From contig DUBC01000030.1 in NCBI GenBank assembly GCA_012960505.1, positions 205,806-269,805 on the forward strand: a stretch of 64,000 nucleotides of DNA. The letters run 5' to 3'. Made by a program: the position numbers and the translations under genes. The notes below the pieces were generated by a model that worked only from the letters and a program-made list of their open reading frames with translations, searched no databases and had not been told where the DNA came from. The stretch is from Verrucomicrobiales bacterium (lineage in GTDB: Bacteria; Verrucomicrobiota; Verrucomicrobiia; Verrucomicrobiales; DEV007). The first letter of the stretch is position 1. The number at the start of each line of letters is the position of its first letter. Shown piece by piece: positions 10,557 to 20,625 of this stretch.

Positions 10557-13184
10557 ATACAGAAATTCGTTAGAGTTAAGTAAAACGTGACAAACTGAAG
10601 CAAGCCCTTGAAGTTCTGGATCCATGACCGGCTTTTTCTTCAAAGAATGAGTCATAGTTAAATTGTATTTTTGAGCAAGCAGTTTACTGATAGATTCTAT
10701 TTCCTGCGGCTCTAGTTGACGCTCATAGACAAGCAATTCCGCAATGTCACCGTTCCAGTATTCTCCTTCTATATTTCCTTGTTGCCCAATGACCCATTCC
10801 GTGTCCATTCTCCTTTCCTTCAAAGAAGAACCTCGGTCCGCCAAAGTCTGCCCATTAAAATTAATTTGGCTACCTAAGCTTCCACTAGATGCAGAAAGAA
10901 TAAATGGATTTCCGGAGGCACCTGTGATTTTGTTATTACTTGAAAAATCATCAGAGAACCTAACCGTCGATTTTCCAGTTAACCCCAAGAACAACGAGCT
11001 AGTTGAGTTTTCTGCGCGGCCATTCCAGTTAGAAATAATTTCCCGGTGCTCCTCTGAAGAGGAGCGATCACTTGCAACTGCAAGGAGTGTAAATTCCTGC
11101 CCCTTGATCACCTGCCCCTTAATTTTAAGGAACTCCTTTTTGCCACTGAACCGTATAGCAGGTTTCTCTCCTATGGCTTTGCCTACATAAATTGGCCTCC
11201 TCTCTGAATCGGCCTGAGTCACATCATGTCCATTACCTGAACGGTCTTTCCAAAGTAATAATTTACCATTAGGATCAGTAGTTTTTCCAACGTCAGCAGA
11301 CACCCAAAAACGAAGCCCTGAACTGAGCACTTTATCCACAGCACGTGATTGACCCCTTACTTTCATTGCCTGATCATTGATATCTTTGAAATGGTTCACC
11401 TGTTGATTATAATGATCCAACGCAATAGTTAGCTCATCTACGAACGGAGCACGCCCAAGAATCTTTTTCCAGGCAAAGACAATTGCATCCTTTTTAGAAT
11501 TAGAAACCTCATTGACATGATTAGCCAGTCGTTGACTCCTTGCGTGAACAAAATGATTATTTAGCATTGCGAGTGATTGCGAAACGACAGTCGTTGAGTT
11601 GCGATTACCGCAAGGTTTCTCACTACTTGGAAAATCAAATGCCGTCATGAGCGGAACCAAGAGATGCCGCTTAGAAATCATATAGACACTTCGGCGAAAT
11701 TGTTCCTTGAGAGGCGACGGAGTCCATGCACTACTCTTGCGCGAAAACCCTTCCAAAGCTTCCGAAGCAAGTTCAGGATAAAAACTTTCCCCACCCATTC
11801 GTAAATCAAGTTCTCCAGAAACATGCAGTAAGGAATCTCTTAATGCCTCCGCATCCATTCGCCGCCTATTATTTCTCCAAAGCAGATTATTGCCCGGGTC
11901 AACCTCTATGCATTTCTCCGCGTTCGAATGAAGGGAACTTTGTTGATAGGTTTCGGATAGTACTATTTTCCGTATGACTCCCTTAATGCTCCAGTCCCCC
12001 TTAATAAAGTCAGCCGCGATCCAATCCAGTAATTCAGGGTGAGTTGGCCGAGCCGATTTAAAACCAAAATTATTTGGGGTAGCTACAATTCCTTTACCCA
12101 TTAAATGCTGCCAGATGCGATTGACCATCACACGGGCAGTGAGAGGATTGCTTGGATTAGTAATAAACTTAGCAAGTTGGAGTCTGCGCCAAGATGTTCT
12201 GGATTCTTTGGGCGGACTAATTAATGGACGGTCCAGATGAGGAGCCAATGAAAGATGCCCAGGCTCAATAACCTTAGATTTTTTATGAGGATCGCCATTA
12301 ATTAATAAGTGTAATGGTGGTGGGTTACGATGAATGTCAGTCCAACCAAAAACTTCCTTGTACCCTAACTGCTCAGCACTCGGTCCTCCCATAATTGCTG
12401 CGCTACCTGGCTCAATTGTTCCTGCCCAAAAAGCAGCGGCCATGCGATAGTAATCCTGTTGCGGTATAGGATCAAATTTATGATCATGGCACCGCGCGCA
12501 CCGTACTGTCATACCAAGAAAGGCAGTACTAACCACATCCACCATATCTTCAAGTCTTTCGTATTTATACTCTTGTGCATCATTCGGCTCATCATTCCAT
12601 GTCCCCGCACGCAGCATCCCCGTAGCAATTACCGAGGACTCACTGCTATTATCTATTTCGTCTCCTGCTAATTGCTCTGTTACGAACTGATCATAAGGCA
12701 TATCAGAATTGAAAGCTTTTATGACCCAGTCTCGATATTTCCATATATGAGGCTTTACAGCATCACGCTCGTACCCATTCGTTTCTGCATATCGAACAAC
12801 ATCAAGCCAGTGCCTTGCCCATCGTTCTCCAAATCTTGGGGAATTTAATAATTGTTCTACCAATTCCGAGTAAGAATTCTTATCGTTGGAATGAGCAAAA
12901 TCTTTTATCTCTTCATGACTTGGAGGAATTCCAATTAAATCAAAATGAAGTCGACGAATTAAAGTATGCCTATCAGATGGAGGAGAAGGCTTAATGTTTT
13001 GTTCCTTTAAACGATTTCTAACAAAGGCATCAACTGGTTTAACATTTTCCTCGCCCGATATTTCAGGAACTACAGGTTGTTTAACTTCGCTCAATGACCA
13101 CCAATCAAGACCGGCCCGATCTGCACCTGTAATTGACTGCAAAGAAAGCAAAAAAAATCCCAGAATTTGAGAACAGGCACGCAT
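10548..13184 (-). CDS. DUF1549-DUF1553 secreted protein with LamG-like domain inserted near the C-terminus
   Basis: 878 residues; signal peptide residues 1-20. No PSCyt1 domain. DUF1549 (about 45-255) has CARCH at 229-233 followed by DHKFDPI. DUF1553 starts near 330 (LAKFITNPSNPLTARVMVNRIWQH). The odd point is at the end: residues about 620-840 form a LamG/concanavalin-like lectin domain (GLRFWVSADVG, WKDRSGNGHDVTQ, KPAIRFSGKKEFLKI, WNGDIAELLVYERQL), and only after it come the last residues of DUF1553 (LQGLASVCHVLLNSNEFLYID, split here by position 858-878). The domain is thus inserted within DUF1553 rather than fused to its end. The gene is paired with the DUF1501 gene that overlaps its stop. 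Confidence 0.9.
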   Translation of the reverse strand: MRACSQILGFFLLSLQSITGADRAGLDWWSLSEVKQPVVPEISGEENVKPVDAFVRNRLKEQNIKPSPPSDRHTLIRRLHFDLIGIPPSHEEIKDFAHSNDKNSYSELVEQLLNSPRFGERWARHWLDVVRYAETNGYERDAVKPHIWKYRDWVIKAFNSDMPYDQFVTEQLAGDEIDNSSESSVIATGMLRAGTWNDEPNDAQEYKYERLEDMVDVVSTAFLGMTVRCARCHDHKFDPIPQQDYYRMAAAFWAGTIEPGSAAIMGGPSAEQLGYKEVFGWTDIHRNPPPLHLLINGDPHKKSKVIEPGHLSLAPHLDRPLISPPKESRTSWRRLQLAKFITNPSNPLTARVMVNRIWQHLMGKGIVATPNNFGFKSARPTHPELLDWIAADFIKGDWSIKGVIRKIVLSETYQQSSLHSNAEKCIEVDPGNNLLWRNNRRRMDAEALRDSLLHVSGELDLRMGGESFYPELASEALEGFSRKSSAWTPSPLKEQFRRSVYMISKRHLLVPLMTAFDFPSSEKPCGNRNSTTVVSQSLAMLNNHFVHARSQRLANHVNEVSNSKKDAIVFAWKKILGRAPFVDELTIALDHYNQQVNHFKDINDQAMKVRGQSRAVDKVLSSGLRFWVSADVGKTTDPNGKLLLWKDRSGNGHDVTQADSERRPIYVGKAIGEKPAIRFSGKKEFLKIKGQVIKGQEFTLLAVASDRSSSEEHREIISNWNGRAENSTSSLFLGLTGKSTVRFSDDFSSNNKITGASGNPFILSASSGSLGSQINFNGQTLADRGSSLKERRMDTEWVIGQQGNIEGEYWNGDIAELLVYERQLEPQEIESISKLLAQKYNLTMTHSLKKKPVMDPELQGLASVCHVLLNSNEFLYID

Positions 13185-13232
13185 AATTAAAGTAAATTAT
13201 GACGAATTTAAATATCATGCGATAGAAAACTT

Positions 13233-14291
13233 TTACTTGTAATACTCAACCTTACGCGGTTTTACGCCAAGCTTCTCGTAATTAAAACCGGCCTTTAACG
13301 GCTTATAATCGCCAATGATTGCAACAGAACTGTCCGGTTTGATGTTTTTCCCCATACCCAGTCCCCAGTAAACCGCGTTTACCGTCATTCTCCTTACCCC
13401 ATCATTTTCCAAGTCCTTCGCTGACCCCATTGTGAAATGAAAAACCCTCGAATCCAGACCTTTGTTTCCTGTCCATTTTTTTGTCCAAGCGACAGGCAAT
13501 GGTTCTTTCTTGGTGTTGGGCGAAGCATCCTTTTCAAGATTGATCAATGGCTGCCCTAAAACCAATGATGTGCAATCCTTTGGGAAAGGATTCTTGTCAT
13601 TATGGCACCGGTAAACATCGGAAGTTCCCCAAATATCCCCCACTCCGGCAAGAATAGGATGTTTTTTGTTTTCAGAGACAATAACACCGCGCGTTGCTTC
13701 ACGATGCCAACCACCGTGATGCCCCATGAAGGTACCGCCCAACATTTCGCGCAATGAAACATTTTTTCCGCCCTTCTTGTATTGTAATTCACCCCAGAAA
13801 CCATGATTGGCAGTCCTCAGTGCAATGAGTGGTTTTCCAGAATCAAAGTAATCATAAAAGTGTTGCATCTGCTCTTCCGGTAGATGCATGAATCGCGAAA
13901 TCCAAATCAAGCAGTCAGCTTTCGCCAAACGACCAAGACCTGGAATATTATGTCGTTTTGTTTTGTCTTTAAACGGAGCCGGCATCGTCGGATCAACCTC
14001 ACCTTTTTCATTAACCGAAAACAGAACAGTGCAATCAAATCCATGATGTTTGGAAAGAACTTTTGCCAACATCGGCATGGATTGTTCACTGCGATATTCC
14101 TGCTCAGCCGCAATCAGGACAACGTGCCGATTCTTTCCGGGGCCTTTAAGTCCTGGATAAGTTAACCATAAGTCACTTTGATTGGCGGTGGTTTTGGATT
14201 TTCTTTGTTGAGCTTCCAGGCCCTCTGAAAAAATCATACAGAGAATGGATAAAAAAGTGATTTTGATTTTTTTTATAAAGTATAGGTTCAT
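13233..14291 (-). CDS. ThuA-like domain protein, secreted
   Basis: 352 residues. A hydrophobic N-terminal segment (residues 9-27, ending LEAQ) is a signal peptide. From about residue 52 the protein is ThuA-like (a class I glutamine amidotransferase-like fold): RHVVLIAAEQEYRSEQSMPM, ADCLIWISRFMHLPEEQM, ALRTANHGFWGE, and the late VRRMTVNAVYWGLGM. ThuA-like proteins in PVC bacteria are common next to carbohydrate genes, but their activity is generally unknown. This belongs to the longer form; a shorter ThuA protein is encoded at 39697-40419. It sits 93 bases after the DUF1552 gene and 48 bases before the DUF1549/DUF1553 gene in the same direction. Confidence 0.85.
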   Translation of the reverse strand: MNLYFIKKIKITFLSILCMIFSEGLEAQQRKSKTTANQSDLWLTYPGLKGPGKNRHVVLIAAEQEYRSEQSMPMLAKVLSKHHGFDCTVLFSVNEKGEVDPTMPAPFKDKTKRHNIPGLGRLAKADCLIWISRFMHLPEEQMQHFYDYFDSGKPLIALRTANHGFWGELQYKKGGKNVSLREMLGGTFMGHHGGWHREATRGVIVSENKKHPILAGVGDIWGTSDVYRCHNDKNPFPKDCTSLVLGQPLINLEKDASPNTKKEPLPVAWTKKWTGNKGLDSRVFHFTMGSAKDLENDGVRRMTVNAVYWGLGMGKNIKPDSSVAIIGDYKPLKAGFNYEKLGVKPRKVEYYK

Positions 14292-14384
14292 TATTCTTCC
14301 GATTAATTATTTGGAGTAAATTTCCAGAATCCCCAAGCGCTCATCTTATTGCCCAAGCGTTAACCGTAGCCATTGCGTTGACCT

Positions 14385-15722
14385 TCATACGATTTCTGTC
14401 ATTTCTCCGGTGCTGTCCGCGAACTTTTCCGTTGGAGTATCTACGGCATTGAGCATGGCGACAAACAGGTTTGCCAACGGCACCTTTTTGTCGCCCTCAA
14501 AAGAGTGCAGGTTCCCGTGCTTAAAGCCAAGCGCATTTCCCCCCGCCACCTGAATCGGATAGTTCTTGGTACTGTGAGACGCGTGCGGATGGGCTGACCC
14601 CCAAATGACTACCGTCTGATCTAGCATATTGCTGTCGCCTTCCGGAGTATTTCGCAAGCGCTCCAGAAAGTAGGCGTGCTGCTTGGCACGCCAGTTATCC
14701 CACTTTCCTGATTCGGTCGGGCGCTTGTGGGCGATATCATGAGTAGCCCCTTTGTAGCCGAGCACATAGTTGGCGTAGTTCCACATCTCACTGCCACTGG
14801 AATGCTCACTTTCGAGCATGAGGGTGGCAAAACGGGTGGAATCTGTCTGGAACGCAAGATAGAGCAAGTCATACATGCATCGCGTGTATTCCTCCGGGTC
14901 CTTGTGAGAAACCTCAAGGTTCAGCCCCTTGGTATCGACATTCAGCAATGGCTGGTGCGTCCACTGGCTGGTGCGTTCGACACGCTTTTCCAAAGCGCGT
15001 ATGGAGTCGAGATACTCCTCCACTTTCTGTTGATCTTCTTTTCCAAGCCGACTCTGAAGTCTCTTGGAGTCCTCCATCATCAGATCGAGCACACTTGCCT
15101 CGCGTTTGAGGTTGGCGCGAACTTGCTCGATCCCTTTGCCTGCGTAGGGGTTGAACAGGCGGTTGAAAATCTCCTGTGGTCGGTGCATCGACGGGATCGG
15201 GCGGCCGGGACCGTAGTGCGAGAGTGTCTTGGCACTGCCATATGCGCCCGTGCCACCCTCGGTGCCTAACACGAGTGAGGCGTAGCGAGTCTTATGTCCG
15301 TTCACCTTCGCGGCAAGTTGATCGACGGATATGTTGTTTGATTTTTCCGTTCCCGACATGTTGGCTCCGGTGGCGAAAACATCGCCACTGCTGTGACCGC
15401 CCATTTCAAGTCCACCTGCGTGATCGAGACCCCTGAGGTAACTCACAGAGTCTTTCAGCAGCGCGAAAGGAGCTGCCGATTGATTAAAGGTTAGCGGGCC
15501 GGAGTCCTTGCATGGCCACCAGTTCCAGTCGTGGTGCAAGCCGTCCTTGATTTTCGGCTCATAGACACCATAAGCGATGTAGCTTACTATCATGCGTTTT
15601 GGCAATGCCTGGCCTACTGCCGCCTTGCCCCAAGACATGCCTTGAAGAAATGGCAGAGCCAGTGCGGCGCCACCACCCCTGATAAATTCGCGTCGATTAA
15701 TGTGCCAGGATTTCTGTTCCAT
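14385..15722 (-). CDS. DUF1552 family protein, Tat-exported
   Basis: 445 residues with a twin-arginine signal (NRREFIRGGGAALALPFLQG, residues 9-28). The DUF1552 body follows: ANMSGTEKSNNISVDQLAAK, EYLDSIRALEKRVER and RFATLMLESEHSSGSEMW. The family has been named for an HxxSHH motif; the nearest equivalents here are YKGATHDIAHKRP and HPHASHSTKNYPI, so the motif is not exact. The reaction, if any, is unknown. It is 13 bases downstream of the DUF1592/DUF1588 gene, the standard partner. Confidence 0.9.
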   Translation of the reverse strand: MEQKSWHINRREFIRGGGAALALPFLQGMSWGKAAVGQALPKRMIVSYIAYGVYEPKIKDGLHHDWNWWPCKDSGPLTFNQSAAPFALLKDSVSYLRGLDHAGGLEMGGHSSGDVFATGANMSGTEKSNNISVDQLAAKVNGHKTRYASLVLGTEGGTGAYGSAKTLSHYGPGRPIPSMHRPQEIFNRLFNPYAGKGIEQVRANLKREASVLDLMMEDSKRLQSRLGKEDQQKVEEYLDSIRALEKRVERTSQWTHQPLLNVDTKGLNLEVSHKDPEEYTRCMYDLLYLAFQTDSTRFATLMLESEHSSGSEMWNYANYVLGYKGATHDIAHKRPTESGKWDNWRAKQHAYFLERLRNTPEGDSNMLDQTVVIWGSAHPHASHSTKNYPIQVAGGNALGFKHGNLHSFEGDKKVPLANLFVAMLNAVDTPTEKFADSTGEMTEIV

Positions 15723-15735
15723 GTAATTATTCTTC

Positions 15736-18303
15736 CTAGCTTTTAGTTCCTGTGAATATAGGACTCTGGCAAACTAACACAATTATATTCTGCAGTTTGT
15801 ATCCATCATCCTCCGCCAACTTAAGCAATTTCTTGATTTCAAATCGATCACGGTAGGTGAGCTCTCGGCCAATAGCGTATGTCATAAATCTGCGGACGAC
15901 GTTTTCCACGATCTCATCCTTTCTCTCCTTGAGCAGATACTTCTTGAGCTTCATCATTCCGTCAACCGCGGGGCCATGAGGTAAGCGCGAGGAGGCGTCC
16001 ACTTCCTCTGTGTAGATTGATCTCAGATAGGCCTGATAGTCTGCGAAGGTCTTGTCTTTCTGATGATTAAAACCCCGCACCCGAACCTTGTCTTTGGGAA
16101 CCAAGGGCTGGTATTTCCCGATCGCGCTGTAGCGTTCGAATGGTATTCCCCACGGATCAAGCCGAACGTGGCAATCGTAGCAGCTTTCTTTATTTCGGTG
16201 AAGTTCGAGCAGATTCTTGATGGAGGTAGCGTCATCAGCAGAATCACCTGCGGAATCAGATAGCGCCGGCACTTCGGCAGGTGGTGGCTTGACCTCGTCG
16301 CCCAGAATCGCCTCACGCAACCACACCGCACGATAGATCGGATGAGGGGCAGAACCTGTGGAATTTCCTACCAACACAGCCCCCTGTGTCAGAAGCCCTC
16401 CAAGATGATACTCAAGTTTAATCGGAACGGCACGCAGTTTCAATCCCTGCACGCCGCTTACACCGTAATGCACCGCGAGCGGTTCGTTGAGGTAGGCGAA
16501 ATTAGAGTCGATGATATTCATGACACTCGCGTTGTTTCTTATCAGTTCGCTAACGAAGCCCACCGTCTCCTCGTGCATGTAGTCGCGGATGCTCGGGCGG
16601 AATAACTGCTCCTGCCCACGTCGCTCGCCGAGGTGCACGGTGTAGAGAAACCGCGGAAAGAGATCATGGTTGATGTTCACCGTTTTCATCTTGGCGATAC
16701 TCAGCCACTGGGTGGAGAAGTTCTCGACAAAACTGTTGGCACGATTATCCGCGAGGAGTCGACGCGTCTGGACCTCCAAGATTGCGAGATCATTCAACTC
16801 CCCTGAGGCAGCAAGATCAAACAGCTTCTGATCCGGCATACTTCCCCAGAGGAAATAGGAGAGGCGCGAGGCGAGTTCGTATAACTTCGTCGCGGCGGGT
16901 TGATCAATCACCGTGTGATAAAGAAACTGCGGTGAGATCAGCACCATCGCCAACGTCTCCCGCATAGCCTGCTCAAGAGTATCTAATTCGGCATCATAGA
17001 TTTTGTAGATCTGAAAATAATGATCAACCTCTTCCCTATCGACAGGTCGCCGGAACGCCCTCGTCATGAAGCCTTTGATGACCTCATAAGCGTACTCGTC
17101 GGTCTTTGTGCCACGCAGAGGTGATTCAAAGAGGATACGCATATGGTGCTCTGGCGGCCAAACATCAATCACTGGGGCCTCAAACTCGATCAACTCAAGG
17201 ATCACGCGGGGAGCCTTGCCGCTCCAGGAGTCGTCAAACCCGCTCTTGCGGTGGTCGTTGAGTTCTCCATTGTCAAAAATATTCTGAGCTGTGATAGTGA
17301 TGCTGGGAGGGCGTATCTTATTTCTGTGCTTGCTTGCCGGCTGAACAGGGATGTTTTCGATGCGTCCCCGAAGCTCAAACTCCTCGGGGTTGTCAGGAGT
17401 ATTTGTCAGATGAACAATTCCCACTTCCTGATAGATGCCCGATCCTGAATCATGGCGGAGGTCGGTACCCATCACTAGACGGAGTGCCACTTCCTGAAAC
17501 CCAGGCGGGAAATTCCCCGATGCCTTGACGCGAATTCTGAACTCACCGGTCTTGGGCCAGCTTTTCAAGCCGACGGTTTTCCTGCCGACGCCAGGCCCGT
17601 GATATACGCCGATCTCGGCCTGGGTCAATCCGTTTTTTGCAGGTTGACCATGTTCCCACTTCGTAATTGTTTGGTGGACTTCCGGTTTTTCAGGATCGAC
17701 GATCGCACTTGCCATCGCTTTGCGTGCCGCCTCCTTATAGCGAACTAACTGATCTGGCCCAATCATCATCAATTCCGCAGTATTATGGAAATGATATGGT
17801 CTATCCGGATCAACGGGAAGATTTTTGGACAGCTCGAGTTCAAAGCCCAATAAGTCCCGCATCGTGTTCTGATACTCAAAGTTAGTGAGCCGACGTGTCG
17901 TTGTAGCCACTGGGAGCTTACTCGCTTTTTTGACGTAGTCACGCAGACCTGACTCGATCCACTTGACGGTGGCGGCGCGATCCGAAGCACTCGGCTGATT
18001 TTCCTCCCCTTCCGGCGGCATGTCCTCATGCTCTAAAGCATCGAGAATAAGCTCCCATCGTTTCGACTCCTGACCTGCAGCCAAGTCACCGTCGAGGCTG
18101 TGTAAAGTAATCTTGCCTTTACTTTTTTCCGGTCCGTGACACTCAATGCAGTACCTTTTAAAAAACGGTTTAATTTGTGATTCAAAACCGAATTTCCCTG
18201 AAGAGATATCAGTGGCAGAGGCTACCCCAGAAAGAAACAGAAAAACCGATACCGATTCAAGCACTACTTTGATGCGGGTGCGTAGTGAATAAAATTGCAT
18301 CAT
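15736..18303 (-). CDS. PSCyt1-DUF1587-DUF1592-DUF1588-DUF1585 secreted haem-motif protein
   Basis: 855 residues. The start is a double ATG at 18303. Signal peptide residues about 13-30 (ending GVASA). Order of domains: PSCyt1 with CIECH at residues 52-56 (ECHGPEKSKGKITL), DUF1587 (RRLTNFEYQNTMRDLLGFEL), DUF1595/DUF1592 (AFRRPVDREEVDHYF; LASRLSYFLWGSMPDQKLF), DUF1588/PSCyt3 with CYDCH followed by VRLDPWGIPFERY, and DUF1585 at the end (VRRFMTYAIGRELTYRDRFE). Between DUF1587 and DUF1595 a beta-rich region of about 200 residues (EFRIRVKASGNFPPG) looks like a carbohydrate-binding insertion. Paired with the DUF1552 gene 13 bases downstream. Confidence 0.9.
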   Translation of the reverse strand: MMQFYSLRTRIKVVLESVSVFLFLSGVASATDISSGKFGFESQIKPFFKRYCIECHGPEKSKGKITLHSLDGDLAAGQESKRWELILDALEHEDMPPEGEENQPSASDRAATVKWIESGLRDYVKKASKLPVATTTRRLTNFEYQNTMRDLLGFELELSKNLPVDPDRPYHFHNTAELMMIGPDQLVRYKEAARKAMASAIVDPEKPEVHQTITKWEHGQPAKNGLTQAEIGVYHGPGVGRKTVGLKSWPKTGEFRIRVKASGNFPPGFQEVALRLVMGTDLRHDSGSGIYQEVGIVHLTNTPDNPEEFELRGRIENIPVQPASKHRNKIRPPSITITAQNIFDNGELNDHRKSGFDDSWSGKAPRVILELIEFEAPVIDVWPPEHHMRILFESPLRGTKTDEYAYEVIKGFMTRAFRRPVDREEVDHYFQIYKIYDAELDTLEQAMRETLAMVLISPQFLYHTVIDQPAATKLYELASRLSYFLWGSMPDQKLFDLAASGELNDLAILEVQTRRLLADNRANSFVENFSTQWLSIAKMKTVNINHDLFPRFLYTVHLGERRGQEQLFRPSIRDYMHEETVGFVSELIRNNASVMNIIDSNFAYLNEPLAVHYGVSGVQGLKLRAVPIKLEYHLGGLLTQGAVLVGNSTGSAPHPIYRAVWLREAILGDEVKPPPAEVPALSDSAGDSADDATSIKNLLELHRNKESCYDCHVRLDPWGIPFERYSAIGKYQPLVPKDKVRVRGFNHQKDKTFADYQAYLRSIYTEEVDASSRLPHGPAVDGMMKLKKYLLKERKDEIVENVVRRFMTYAIGRELTYRDRFEIKKLLKLAEDDGYKLQNIIVLVCQSPIFTGTKS

Positions 18304-18321
18304 TAGACGATTATTTTGCCT

Positions 18322-20598
18322 CTATTTCAGTGAAGGCAGTTTTTGTTCCTCAATTTGTAGGGAGAGATGACCGCGTGGCGGTTGAAGCCCACGACGTGGA
18401 TGATTGTAACGCAAGAAACTGGTCACCGCGAGAGTGACCTTTCCTCCTTTTATTTCATCGCGTAAATCGCTATAAATATAGCACCCGCGAGGCTGCCCCC
18501 CCTGCCTGACTGCAACTCCGGTTTTTGACTCGCCTAGTAACTTACCATTGAGATAGATGGCGTAACCTTCGCCGGAATTCACGTGAGCCGATCCACCCAC
18601 AACGATGCGGTAACGGTAATCTTTCTTCAGCGGCGGAAGCTCTACCGTGCAACGAACCAGCAGGACTTCATTTTCCCATAAAGTATGCGGTTTTTCACTA
18701 CAACGACAAAATATTGCTGTGCATGTTTCGGACAGCTGTGCCAACTTACCGTCTAGTTGCCCAAATGGTTGCAGGCCTTTTTTCCAGCCTGCCTTACCTG
18801 CATCGAACTCAGGCATATTCCAAATCTCCATACCTGTGGGATAGGTTACTTTACGGTAGCGACTACCTTTCTCCTTTGGTTGACTCTCCTTCGGATCAAA
18901 GCTGTAGTAACTCCACTGTAGTTTATTAAAATCAGGACCGAAAGAATGCCAATCGTAATCATCGATCCCAGCCGCACGGTAGCAGTTGGCAAGCCCATAC
19001 ATTGCGCCACGCAAAAACTGATTTTCTCTTTGCGGCCGTTCATCGGATACTTCTTGAAGTAGAACCTTGCTATAACGCGGATTGGCAATATAAGAAGCTA
19101 CGATACCATCAAGGATAATTGGCTTCAACGCTTTCTGCGCAGCGGATTTTTTCTCTTCCGACAGCTCCGCTCCCTTCTCTACAATGACGTGTTTAGGACG
19201 CGGAGCCAGCGGAAAGGATTCCGCTTTTCCGCCGAGAATCCTGACCATCGCGCGCCCTAAGGCATCCCCAATCAACATGTAGGTCTCGGCATTTCGGTTG
19301 TAGTGATAATCCTCACCCTTTGGTGACTCATCGATCTCGCGCCAGAAATCACGGGTGTCGACTGAAGCAACGTTATCGCCATACTCTGGGTGTTTCTTGG
19401 CATCACCAACGGCCATCTGGGCCTGGTGAATATTCAAAAACTTCTCCTGCATATTGTGCCCGCCAAATCCGATAGTAGCGACCACTGTCGGCAGTTTTGG
19501 CAGTTTAAACTCCTTACGAACGTCATTGATCAGGTTACTCAAATTTTTTTCGTATTCTTCGATCAATGCCTCACTGAAGCTGTCCTTGTGGCCTTGGAAC
19601 CAGACAAACCCAGCAATCTCATAACCCTGCCCCTTGTAACCAGGAACGACCTTGGCAATGTTATTCAAAGTCTTGCTAACACCTTCGATCATTAGCTTAT
19701 ATTCGGCTGATTCGAACTGATTATCGGGATCAGTTCGACCACTAGATGGTGGACGAAAGTCAAACCCTAGCGAGCGATTACCTTGAGCTGTCTTGATCAA
19801 CAGAACCTGCTCTCCATGAAACGTGCCAAGCACATGGCCAAATCCGAGTTCCGGACCAATGGACTTACCGTTGGATATGGCACTCAGAGGTGAACCCTTG
19901 CCGTCCTTCGCCAACCGTGCCTCCTGAAAATAGACATCTTGTCGAACCGTCCATTCGCCTTTTGCATCTACCAACCAGGGAAACTTTCCCTCCCGCTTGG
20001 CCACTGCCTCAAGATCACCGTTACCCAAGAGATCAATCTTTTGCATCCAGAACCTCGGAGGGACGCCCTTGGACCCGGAGATCTTGAACTTGTAACGTTT
20101 GTCTGGTCGGAGCGTGATAGCTTGCTTGACTGGCTTGTCACCCAACTCGCGCCGGTAGACTTCCTTGCCATCGATTTGCATAACACTGTAGGAATTATCA
20201 CCAAATCCACAGTGTAATTGATAAACCCCATATTGGGGGACCACCAACTGTCCTTCGGCAATCGGCTCATCGGTCTTCTTACCACTGGGAAGATAAATGG
20301 CCAATGGAGAAGCCTTGTAGTTGCCCACTTTATAAATCTGTAAGGGTCCATCAGGAACACCGGAATCCGAGCTCAAGAAGACTCCATCATAAACATTCTT
20401 GGCTCCACTTAAGTTACCCATGCCAACCATGTTAGACTGGCCGGCCAAAATATAGACCTTAACCGGTTTGGTTACATCACCCGGTTTACCATCAGGATCG
20501 GGCAATGGAAATGGAACTTCAGCGGCAAGTGTTGAGTAGAACAGTAACGCTGAGGCGGATAAAAGAAGAATTAATCGGATCATGTGGAATGGTTTCAT
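18322..20598 (-). CDS. SGNH (sialate O-acetylesterase-like) protein with PA14-like insertion and novel C-terminal module
   Basis: 758 residues; signal peptide residues 1-25 (ending LAAE). The catalytic block I motif YILAGQSNMVGMG is at about residues 49-61. Between block I and the rest lies a PA14-like beta domain at about residues 95-190 (VVPQYGVYQLHCGFG, DGKEVYRRELG, RYKFKISG). The SGNH core resumes with IGPELGFGHVLG, LLIKTAQGNRSLGFDF and GFVWFQGHKDS; the C-terminal block GEDYHYNRNAETYMLIGDALG supplies His and a nearby Asp. Residues about 540-758 form a separate module (WSYYSFDP, RYRKVTYPTGMEIW, WENEVLLVRCTVELPPLK, IYLNGKLL, IEEQKLPSLK) that recurs in the protein at 29571-33176. Likely an extracellular carbohydrate deacetylase; the true substrate is unknown. 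Confidence 0.85.
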   Translation of the reverse strand: MKPFHMIRLILLLSASALLFYSTLAAEVPFPLPDPDGKPGDVTKPVKVYILAGQSNMVGMGNLSGAKNVYDGVFLSSDSGVPDGPLQIYKVGNYKASPLAIYLPSGKKTDEPIAEGQLVVPQYGVYQLHCGFGDNSYSVMQIDGKEVYRRELGDKPVKQAITLRPDKRYKFKISGSKGVPPRFWMQKIDLLGNGDLEAVAKREGKFPWLVDAKGEWTVRQDVYFQEARLAKDGKGSPLSAISNGKSIGPELGFGHVLGTFHGEQVLLIKTAQGNRSLGFDFRPPSSGRTDPDNQFESAEYKLMIEGVSKTLNNIAKVVPGYKGQGYEIAGFVWFQGHKDSFSEALIEEYEKNLSNLINDVRKEFKLPKLPTVVATIGFGGHNMQEKFLNIHQAQMAVGDAKKHPEYGDNVASVDTRDFWREIDESPKGEDYHYNRNAETYMLIGDALGRAMVRILGGKAESFPLAPRPKHVIVEKGAELSEEKKSAAQKALKPIILDGIVASYIANPRYSKVLLQEVSDERPQRENQFLRGAMYGLANCYRAAGIDDYDWHSFGPDFNKLQWSYYSFDPKESQPKEKGSRYRKVTYPTGMEIWNMPEFDAGKAGWKKGLQPFGQLDGKLAQLSETCTAIFCRCSEKPHTLWENEVLLVRCTVELPPLKKDYRYRIVVGGSAHVNSGEGYAIYLNGKLLGESKTGVAVRQGGQPRGCYIYSDLRDEIKGGKVTLAVTSFLRYNHPRRGLQPPRGHLSLQIEEQKLPSLK

Positions 20599-20625
20599 TC
20601 TTGTTTGGATTTACTTTGGATTCAA

